Source: Schistosoma mansoni (taxonomy: Eukaryota > Platyhelminthes > Trematoda > Strigeidida > Schistosomatidae). Taken from it: a DNA stretch of 64,000 nt. Positions 55,041-64,000 of this stretch are shown piece by piece; position 1 is the first letter of the stretch; each line of letters opens with the position of its first letter. Where the stretch lies: NCBI RefSeq assembly GCF_000237925.1, contig NC_031495.1, forward strand, positions 40,390,210-40,454,209, given 5' to 3'. A program made the position numbers and the translations under genes. The notes below the pieces were generated by a model. It searched no databases and was not told the DNA's origin. It saw only the letters and a list, made by a program, of their open reading frames with translations.

Positions 55041-56020
55041 CTGTAGCTGTAAATAATTCCCCGAAATCAAAAGCTCTTTAAGTGTTCGACATTGGATGCT
55101 GACCACATTGTTTTAAGTGGACTTGTTTAACTGAAAGCTTTCGGTCATGCATCAGCACCAGATCAACGGTGAATAAATCCCCAAAATAAATAGTTTCGTA
55201 AATCGTCGACACTGATGATGGCATACTTAGTTCTGTTGAAGGTATACTAGTTGGGGTCTCTCGACCAAACTCCGCCATGAGATGATATGAAGGTACGCAC
55301 TGATAAGCACCTATAGCAACAACTAATCAGACTAGCTCATATATAGCTATTACCACTGACTATAATGTGAATATATCTCCGAAATCCTTTATTCCCGAAT
55401 TCTGGTTTGACTATGTTGGTGATCCTCGGTTATGGAAGAGTCAAAAGCAAAAGCGTTGTCGAGTACTGAATGTCCGTGATATCCTTAGTGGTAAGACTCG
55501 ACGTGACCTGTTACACATAGTTAGGAACTGAGTTTGCTCCTGGCAACATTATTTACATATACGTATGCGTATTGTAGTATTATTTCTGTGTTCTCAAACA
55601 CTTCACTCCATTAGGAATTCTATTTTTATTATGTTGAAACAAGCACCGAAACTGTCAAAAATAAAGTCTCTTAAAATCTACCACTCAAGTCATGCAATTC
55701 TGACTCGAAAATCTTTGTAGCGGTGAATAAATCCCTGAAGTCAATAGCTCTGCAAGTCTTCAACATTTGATGTTGACCGCATTGGTTTTAACGGACTTAC
55801 CTAGTTGAAGGCACTAGGTCACGCATCCGTACCACATCACGAGTGGATACATCGTGTTACACATCTATAACCACTAGTCAGTCTAGACCAGTCATTTCTC
55901 GATATATTGTTAGCCTATCAAATATATCTTCGAACCTATTCGCTTCTGACTTTTGATATCACTGGGTTGGTACGTTTCGATTGCAAAAGGTGTTACTGGT
56001 TAAGGCGTTGTCAAACTCCA
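55041..56020 (+). mobile_element. Fossil LTR pieces of CsRn1-type elements
   Basis: 55041-55170 aligns with the first 125 bp of the LTR of the element at 23102-28431, in plus orientation. Related but more diverged LTR-like pieces follow at about 55170-55330 and 55722-56020. They form a mosaic of broken LTRs; no coding part is between them. Old. Confidence 0.6.
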
Positions 56021-56404
56021 AATAATTGTGGCATCTTTAGTAGTGAGCTCAACGTGATCTTGTACATCTGTTTGTAAACTGTGACTCTGTTTCTTATAGG
56101 AACTTTATATATCATCGCTTTAACTTTTATATATTGGATGCTTTTTCGTATTTTTGGATGTTTTTCTTTCCGTCTTTCATTCCTATGCTTTATAATCATC
56201 ATTATCGAACAGACTCCTGAGTAACCTAAGATCTAAATTCCTTCGTCACCCTCATTGCAGTTAATAACGATTTGGCCTGGCAAAATCTAATTCTGATACT
56301 ACTAAACAGAAGCTGACTTCCACGAGCACGGAGTGACCAATCCAGCTACATAATTCTTTGCGGTATTATAGGCAAGAAGTTCAGATAAACTCTTCTACAG
56401 ACTT
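56021..56404. other. Unassigned, between LTR debris and pol fossil
   Basis: Probably more of the same fossil, but I cannot align it to any part seen elsewhere in the window. Confidence 0.3.
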
Positions 56405-58065
56405 GCTGTAGTGCTGCCCTGACTTTCCAAAGGTTCATAGATGACGTTTTCCGACGTCTCAACTTCGTACATGCGTATGTTAATGACTGCTCGATAGTAA
56501 CTCCAGCATCTGAACATTGTGTTCGAACGACTGCAAAAGCACGGCATTACTGTAGACATTCAGAAATGCCAAATCGAAACTGATTCCTTATATTTCCTGA
56601 GACACACTACTGATGCGCAAGGCATCCGAACTCCTAAAAGCAAAGTGGAGGCCATTCTGGATTAACCGAAACCGACCACCATTAAGCAATTGCGCACGTT
56701 TAATGGCCTTGTAAGTTTCTATAGACGGTTCATATCAGAATGCGCGTCCCTTGTGAAACCAATAACCGAATAAATTCGTGGAAATGCGAAATTTATAAGT
56801 TTGGACGATAGTGTGGGAGAGACCTTCTCCACATTTAAAGAACTTATCTCAAAGGCAACCATTCTGGTACATCAGGACACTCAAGCGCCCATTAATATCG
56901 CAGTAGGCGCATCCAACTCAGCAATCAGAGGAGTCTTACAACAATGGGTTAACCACTCCTGGAAACCTTTGGTATTCTTCTCGTGATAGTTGCTAGACAC
57001 TAAATCGAGATAAAGCACTTTCGGTAGGGAACTTCTAGCTACGTATTGTGCTGTATGGAATTTTCAACACTCTATCGAAGGCCGAAAATTCACCCCTTTT
57101 ACTGATCATAAACCCCTTACTTTCTCTCTAAGCTCATCTTCAGGCAAGTACTCACCTCGTGAGTCTTGGCAACTGGACTACATTTCGCAGTTTACTTCAG
57201 ATGTACAACACACTTCTGGAGCAGACAATGTAGTCGCAGACGCCTTGCCTCGTAAAACTCCCTTGAACAGTTTCCAAGGAATCGACCTTCTTAAACTCGC
57301 TCAGCTTCAAAAAGAAGACATTGATCTTCAGCACGATTTATCCTCAACAACCCCCATAATGAGCATCAAACAGATGGGAGCAGATAATGAAACCTTACTA
57401 TGTGACACACCTACAGGTAGGCATCGCCCAATCGTGCCGAAACATTATTGATGTAACGTCTTCAATACGTTGCACAAACTTTCTCATCCAGGTGTTCGTG
57501 CATCCATCAAGCTTATAGCTGGACAGTTTTACTGGCCCAGTATGAACAAAGACGTGAGGGAGTTAGCACGTTCCTGTGTAAGGTGACAGAAATCTAAGGT
57601 GGTTAGACACAACCAATGCCCCTTAGGCCCGTTCAAAACTCCTGATACTTGTTTCGACCGTGTTCATCTGCATTTGTTAGGATTCAAATGGATACTCTTA
57701 TCTTTTAACCTGCGTAGACCGTTTTAGTCGGTGGCCTGAAGCAATACTTATCAAGTACATCGCTGCTGAAACAGTGGCCCGCGCCTTCGTCGAACGATGG
57801 GTAGCAAATTTCGGCTACCCTTTAACCATCACTTCAGACCGCGGACGCCAGTTCGAATCTGGACTTTTCCGTCGTCTGACTGTACTATTATGAATCACAC
57901 GATTCCTAACGACCGCCTACCACACACCAGCAAACGGGTTGATAGAACGCTTTCGCCGACAACTGTAAGCTCCACTATCATATACAAACGTTTCACAGTG
58001 GACCGACGCTCTTCCACTCGTCTAACTAGGCATTTGCAATGCACTGACGGCTGTCATTGGCAGTC
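56405..58065 (+). mobile_element. Fossil CsRn1-type Gypsy pol (RT, RNase H, integrase)
   Basis: Plus-strand relative of the second half of pol in the element at 23102-28431: RT end, RNase H (QDTQAPINIAVGASNSAIRG), linker ([20 protein letters not shown]) and integrase. Gag, protease and the 3' LTR are absent, and at 58065 it joins RTE-B sequence. Broken, with many breaks; clearly older than the whole-looking copy. Confidence 0.8.
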
Positions 58066-58069
58066 GCCT

Positions 58070-58500
58070 CTGTGATGGTAGATCTTAACATACGAAAGTT
58101 AAAGGGCAAGATCCTGAAAGACAACATAAAGAGTACCGGGTAACTTACACTCGATAAGGAAGCGCTGAAAGAGGTGGAAACTTTTACGTGTCCGAAAAGT
58201 ATCATCGATAAACAAGGAGGGTCTAATGCAGATATAAAGGCAAAGGCGTTGGAAGTGGATAGAACATACATTGTGGAAACCATCAAACTGTATCTAGGAC
58301 GGCCCTGACTTGGAATCCAGAAAGTAAAAGGAAAAGACATGTACCAAGAAACACACTTCATCCGGAACTGGGGACAGACATCATAATGATGAATAGTAGC
58401 TGAAGGAGATTGTCCAGCATAATGTTAGGTAGAGAACTTTGTAGGATGGCCACTGCTCATCCGCAAGAGGAAACAGGACTAAGTAGCCAAGTTTATGAAC
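58070..58500 (+). mobile_element. RTE-B LINE, 3' part of RT (decayed)
   Basis: Plus-strand frames with TLDKEALKEVETFTCPKSII and DKQGGSNADIKAKALE correspond to [20 protein letters not shown] and [14 protein letters not shown] in the copy at 37558-40665. The region after that is rearranged but keeps the RKRK...RNTL tail. Several stops. Confidence 0.65.
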
Positions 58501-58984
58501 AATTAAACTAGGAACAGAATTGACTTCTTTAAAGGTTGTGTTCACAGCTTTCGTTTCTTAAATGTTAACTAGTGAAAAACTTTTAATATATTTTTTGCGT
58601 AGAGTCACTTGGTTTAAACAAGTTGTTCACAATAAAATTCTATGGTATCAAAATCTTTCCACTCGCCATTTCGGAGGATTACTCTGTGACTCAGAAGGGG
58701 AGTCGCATCAACTCTCATAGTGAAAAGTGGAGTTTTACTGACATTAAAATTCTAATACATGAAGATTTGCCATTTTTTTATATAACCAATATTTCCTATA
58801 ACATATCAATCTGAGTAGCCTGTTCAAGTAAAACCAGTAGCATTTGCAGCATTTTGTTTCTGTCTATAAACTGGTTTGTTTTACGTAACATATTGTTGTC
58901 TGATAACATATTATCATCATTACTGATTTTTAATTACTGTCGTAAAACATATCACTGTTTACTCTTGATCTGTTTTGAGGCCAT
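58501..58984. other. No recognised feature
   Basis: About 480 bp of AT-rich DNA between two element fragments; nothing identified. Confidence 0.4.
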
Positions 58985-60840
58985 GGGAACTTCTGTCCGA
59001 ACTTGCAATCAAACAGTCATCGAAATTTGCGGGCAAAAAGTTCAGATATGTGAATGCATCATCGGACAACTTCCGAATAGTTTGGGCAGGACGTCTTGAA
59101 TAAAAAGGGATATAAGAAAATTCGTAGAGTACGAGCCATCTCTAATCGCCAATTGGACGCCGATCATTGCCATCCATTTTAAGAATCCCGGGTGATTTGA
59201 AAACCGGTTAATCCCCAAATAGGTCACGTGATCGAAATCCTTTTTGTCGGTCTTACGTATTTAGGCGACAGTCGGTGAAATTTAGAGAATACCTGTGGTC
59301 CTGTAATAAAACAGCATATTTTAGTTACACACGGTAATTGCAGTCATGTTCTGTACAAACCCAAATACTTGTTGAATACCTAGTGGTAGTATTCAGCTAG
59401 CGAATTTTAATTTGTAGCCAAACGTAACCTACAACTAGAAAGTAAAGCTCCAGACAAAATAATTTGGTATTCCTGCCTACTGATCTCAGTTTGCCTGGGT
59501 CGACGGGTAATTTATAGTGTTTTAGCAGGTTTACGCCAAAGATCGACATTGGAACGTCTGCAAGGATAGAAATTCCATCAAACGGTCTGCATAAACCCAC
59601 GGTAAAATCAACATTACTTATAACGCGATTTATAATTGGCTTTCCACTTCCGCCTGTAAATTGAAAAACGGAACATGAAGACAATCGTCAGCATTCGTGA
59701 GAATGAAGCTAACTCTTGCTTCAGTGTCAAAGAGATAACGAACCCTTGTCATCATGATGGATAAATGACGACTGTCTATCGGCTACGAATGCCTTTAACC
59801 CCTGACGGCTTCCGGGACTAAAAGTTTGAGGTTGGAGAAACTCTTAGGTTTTACTCGAATTCGCAGAGATCTTACTATAGGTGTTGAGGTACGAACACTT
59901 GAGGTTTACATCCTAATCTTTTCTGCCGGTGGGAACAGTGAATGTACCGTGATTGAGGTTTCCCTTACAATTGGAATGTCGATTTCCTTACAAAGAATGA
60001 AGTACAGTGTAATTAACTATCTCTGTATACTATACTGGAGCTAGTGGACGAACATTGGCGCATCAATCCGTTTATCTAACAAATGCAGCAAGTTCATCCA
60101 CCGGAGTAACAAAACTGGCAGTATGTCATTTACCAGGGTCTAAACAACAAATACAAGAACAAATATCTCTATAATTCAGTTGTTTACTCTTGCTGACTCC
60201 GGATACCAATGGTGAACTACAGATCCCGAAAGGAACTGCAGTAGTGATATTGGCACCAGAGAACACGATGCTGGAACGACTTAAAAAACCAGTGTTTAAA
60301 CACCTCATTTTCCTCAACAGCTTTTCATTGACGAAAGAACTTTGGTGCTGTGGAGTCTGGCAATTTTCAGAATCTGATTAGTAGATGAAGTCAGTTCGTC
60401 TACAGCTTCGTTTGAAATGAAACGAGAACATTTTTCATCTGTCGGAAGAGCTTAGGCAGAAAGTGTCATCTGGAAAGGGCTTCATCGATAGCCTCATGAA
60501 CAATGATCTTCCTCATACAAGACAACATGTTTGTTGTCAATCACCAATGTTCAATGCTATTGAAGAGCTGATCTAAACTTTGTCAATCTGTCAGGTCACT
60601 ACGTTTCAGAAAATTTTTTTACAAAGTTTTATTGCGTTCGGAAGCATCATTAGTAAACATATTTCGTATAACGTACCAGTTGAACTCTGACGGTAATTCC
60701 TTGACTACTGCAAGGAGCACAACACGTGGTTATGTCACTTCGTGTATGGGAAGGCCAGCTTTGGAAAGCAGGGCTAGGCTTTAGAATAGGAATGTCACGT
60801 ATATTCGGAGTTTAAAAACACCTTAACCAGTGAAAACATT
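58985..60840 (-). mobile_element. Fossil CsRn1-type Gypsy element (RT scrap, protease, gag)
   Basis: Minus strand. An RT scrap (58985-59330), a protease-like piece (about 59397-59760, with FGVNLLKHYKLPVD) and gag remains (about 60000-60840), in the order of the whole-looking element. Broken, with many breaks and internal losses; old. It faces the plus-strand pol fossil at 56405-58065. Confidence 0.65.
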
Positions 60841-61600
60841 TATTAAAGAAACATACCTGATCAGTCAAATCAGTAGTGAAAAGCGAAGAGGTTAAAGTAT
60901 ATATTTGACATATATATATATATATATTCCACATTGGATGCTGCCCGGACTTGTTTTAAATGAACCCGCCTTGCTCAGACATGCATCTGCGTCAGATTAC
61001 GTGTGAGTACGTCGTGCTTCGCGTCTCCTTCAACCACTAACCAGCACAAATTATTAATAATAATAATAGTAATGATAATAATAATTTATTCTCAAATAAC
61101 AGATTGTTACATGAGGCATGCCGGTTTACAGGCAAGATCTAATTGTTAAAGAAGTTACAATTTTCACTGTTGAAAACTACTCTGCCGGGTTGATATTTCA
61201 TAAGATATAAATGTAAATGGATTTCGTAAGAAACATGTCAATATCACACCTGGCGCACTTTATGGAGGTAGCGTTGCATACAACCGATGGTCGAGGATAG
61301 ATACATGCGAAGTTGGGGGCTTTTAGAAGTTTCGAACTTATCTCCCTCCAGAATATTGGAAGCTTTAATATCTGAGGTCGATATTCCATCAAATATATAA
61401 TTGAACCTCTTCGCTTTTCACTACTGATATGACTGATCAGGTATGTTTCTTTAATAAATGTTTTCACTGGTTAAGGTGTTTTTAAACTCCGACAACAACA
61501 CGTGGTTATGTCACTTCGTGTATAGGAAGGCCAGCTTTGGAAAGCAGGGCAAGGCTTTAGAATAGGAATGTCACGTATATTCGAAGTTTAAAAACACCTT
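60718..61600. repeat. Rearranged LTR/gag-flank cassette next to the duplication breakpoint
   Basis: About 120 bp at 60718-60836 recurs in direct orientation at 61493-61600, ending at AAAACACCTT. About 95 bp at 60808-60905 recurs inverted at 61385-61495. The second direct copy ends exactly where inverted-duplication arm 2 begins (61601). Between them lies LTR-like debris (60940-61040) and an (AAT)-rich run (61047-61085). Confidence 0.75.
60910..60927. repeat. (TA)n run
   Basis: About nine TA units, seen directly, at the left edge of a rearranged LTR-like area. Confidence 0.7.
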
Positions 61601-61740
61601 AAAGCATATCCAGGATACGTGTGGTACTGAACAGTGGTGAAAACAATCTTTTATAGCTATTTCTTCAAAATTACAAATATTTGTCACAAAATTACTTTAC
61701 GAGTATTACATCGGAGAACTAACTAGTAGGTGGCTTTATT

Positions 61741-61897
61741 TCAATCAGTTTTAGTATTTTGATGCACACGACCAATGCGTTCACAAATCTCCTCGTCTAG
61801 TGTATATGCTGGATGGTATGCAATTCGTCCACTTTCTGTTATATACCTTAATTGGGGATTGGGATGAGTATCTTCCATACTTCCAATTGATGTGTAT
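61741..61897 (-). pseudogene. FLAD1: Second copy of FLAD1 exon H
   Basis: Identical by eye to 47347-47503, including the acceptor and the AATAAA signal. Inside the window it has no upstream exons. If the duplication continues to the right, exons G and F may follow; otherwise this is an orphan exon. Confidence 0.85.
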
Positions 61898-62553
61898 CTG
61901 TGATACAGAAAAGAAACAAGGTATTGTTTAGTTAAAAATTGGTAGACGAGCTAGTGAGAAATGATAGAATTTAGGCTGAAATAGAAATATTGATAATAGA
62001 GGAAAATTATGGCTATTAATAATATATGTCGATGGTAATTACATCATATAACGGACTGAATTAATTAGTCAATGGTGAATCACTGTAACCAATCTTGGTG
62101 ACTGTAAAGTATTGTTTTCAAATTTAAGATTAAAGAGCACTTCGCAGAAGCCACAAAGTAAAGCCAGACTTAACTCCAGAGCGAACGCAAAAGTTTCGAT
62201 ATCAAACAATATTATTTTGAATATCTTTAAACCAAACGACTTTATTATTATAAGCTTTATACAATATTATATTTTCAGTACAATATATAGTTTTCAGCAC
62301 AAATTATTTCAACCAATTTCCGTTTCTTACTTCTTGGTCGATCCTGACGATAAATGTTGAGTGATCACCAGTTAGAAGTTAGCAGTCCTATAAATCGACA
62401 TCTAAATAATGTACATTCTTTTCGCTGTATATTGCCAGCACCCATGATATCTCTGATTGGGCCTTTTGTAACTTGTACGGCGAAAGGTTGTACACTTTTC
62501 AGAAACGCACCTGAATAGGCTATGCGATTAATAGCCATAATGATGTATTGAAA

Positions 62554-64000
62554 CAAACAAAATTAGATAAGTTGTCGAAATATCTGGATGGCAGGAACAG
62601 GTAGCCCAGATGTTCAAGCAGGCCTCTGTAATCTTCCTGAAGAGAACATGGAGCATCTTTACAGTTACATATATGTCTGACATCAGTGCTTCAGCTATTT
62701 TGTTGTTTGGCGCTGCTGCTTTCACACTCCTGACTTGCCTGATGACCGTCCTGATTTATTTCATCGTTGGTGGAGTGACAGCTATAGGAGGCTCTATTAA
62801 ACAGTTCCTTGCAGTGCTCTATTTGTTGTGACTTTTAGCCCGGTTAATTATCACGTGATTTATTCGCCAATCGAAATATGACTTATACAGTCTTAGCACT
62901 GTGTCAAACCAATGACGTCCAACCGGTATGAGCAGCCTAGCATCCTTATTGATCCTTTGCCCTCCTAACCCTGCTAGTTGAGTCCAGAACACCAACATCA
63001 GCTTCCACTATGCGAATCATTTATGTCAAACATACCTGGCTTATATACGAGACAAACGGAAATAACATTTGTACAAGATCAAGCCAAAACGTGGCTGTGG
63101 TTGTGGGTGATGGCAATTGATAGACTGAGTATAATTTAAGAATAGTAAATCGTATCATAATAGTCTGTAGATCAAAACAAAGCTTACAATAAGAGGAGTA
63201 TAGATATGCATAATCTAGTTACTGAATGGTTGCTCAATAACAATGTATGTATAATTTTAGTCCACTAATGGTTCTCAGAAGTTACCCATAATTTATTCTT
63301 CACTGGGATGTAACAATACGCACCTGTTCCGCTGTTCTCGAACCTCAGTGATTGGTTTGTCTTTTGTGTTCATGACTGGTTGCTCTGGTTTACTATATTC
63401 TCCAGCTAGTTTCTTTGTCATGTCATATAGTTGTCTCATATTACCTTCCCTTACAGTTTCTTCCGTTGTCACTGATATGTCTTCCATATATTTCTGCTTA
63501 TCATCATTAATACTCTTCTTCAGCCGTTGGTTCGCTTCTGTGCACTCAGACTGAGCCTTAGTTTTCTCTGCTTTCAATTGGTTGTTATTGACTACTCACT
63601 TATTGTTCTTCCTTTCTTGAGCCCTGTCCAGGGTTTCCATAGAGATCCATTCCCTATGATGATGCTTCTTGCAGCCCAGTACCTCTCGGCACGCTAAAAT
63701 TAGTGCTTCACCGATCTCCCTCCACTTGTTCTCCATAGTAGTTTCCTCTTCTTTGAGTAGATCTTGTAAGGCCTGAAACCTGATGCCGAGAGATATCTTG
63801 AATTCGTTGAGTATGTCAGTACCTCGAGGGTAGACTGTAATAAACCTTTGTATTGCTATTCCTCCAGTTATCCAGTACTGTTTTAGCTTCAGTTTCACCC
63901 TGGCAACCGCCAGCTAGTGGTGATCTCAAGCTATGTCAGCTCCTCTCTTGGTTCTCACATCTTCCGTTGATCGATCCGGCTCTCCGTAGTGTGATCCGGT
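62554..64000 (-). mobile_element. RTE-B-related LINE, inverted copy
   Basis: The same decayed LINE as at 45244-46690, carried along by the duplication, not an independent insertion. Confidence 0.85.

Larger units (their letters stand above)
61601..64000 (-). repeat. Inverted duplication, arm 2 (continues past the window)
   Basis: Reverse complement of 45244-47643, more than 99% alike by eye. Contains FLAD1 exon H with about 340 bp or more of intron, and the RTE-B fragment. Confidence 0.95.

Overview
The window looks like nuclear DNA of a schistosome or close relative (blood fluke, Trematoda). The evidence is as follows. The DNA is AT-rich. It holds two RTE-type LINE families (one, here RTE-A, ends in TGAC repeats), CR1-type LINEs, CsRn1/Boudicca-type Gypsy elements with an apparent tRNA-Trp primer site, a Merlin DNA transposon remnant and a Penelope-type GIY-YIG remnant. 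Introns of 35 bp are present, and the adenosine kinase closely resembles the known Schistosoma enzyme as I remember it. Most of the 64 kb is transposon sequence. Four host genes can be supported.

Layout. 0-7.1 kb: a broken Gypsy-type fossil with a SINE-like insert, a Merlin remnant, and one CR1-type LINE apparently inserted into an older one. 7.3-13.7 kb: an intronless TMEM216-like ciliary membrane protein gene, followed only 37 bp later by a complete three-exon PSMG2 gene (proteasome assembly chaperone 2). 13.8-31.4 kb: transposons. These include an RTE-B LINE with an RTE-A insert and its duplicated target site, two Gypsy-type fossils, a whole-looking CsRn1-type element with identical LTRs (23.1-28.4 kb), a Merlin-type MITE with its target-site duplication, and a Penelope GIY-YIG fragment. 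32.1-47.5 kb: eight exons of FLAD1 (FAD synthase) on the + strand; its first exon was not found. A complete adenosine kinase gene lies on the opposite strand inside FLAD1 intron 2. A 3.1-kb full-length RTE-B LINE and two SINE-like elements in inverted orientation also sit in FLAD1 introns. 47.6-61.6 kb: unassigned DNA, a nearly full-length RTE-A LINE and broken Gypsy-type fossils. 61.6-64.0 kb: a near-perfect inverted copy of 45.2-47.6 kb that carries a second copy of the last FLAD1 exon and runs off the window end.

How the genes relate. FLAD1 makes FAD from FMN, and adenosine kinase makes AMP from adenosine, important in parasites that salvage purines. TMEM216 belongs to the ciliary transition zone, PSMG2 to 20S proteasome assembly. 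No shared pathway links the four. The notable features are architectural: a tight two-gene tandem, an antisense gene inside an intron with overlapping 3' ends, very small introns, and recent duplication and insertion. I see no clearly new biochemical system. The best leads are the TMEM216/PSMG2 tandem, the FLAD1/ADK nest, the FLAD1 3' inverted duplication, the Merlin/MITE pair, and a 525-bp SINE-like family with full-length copies.
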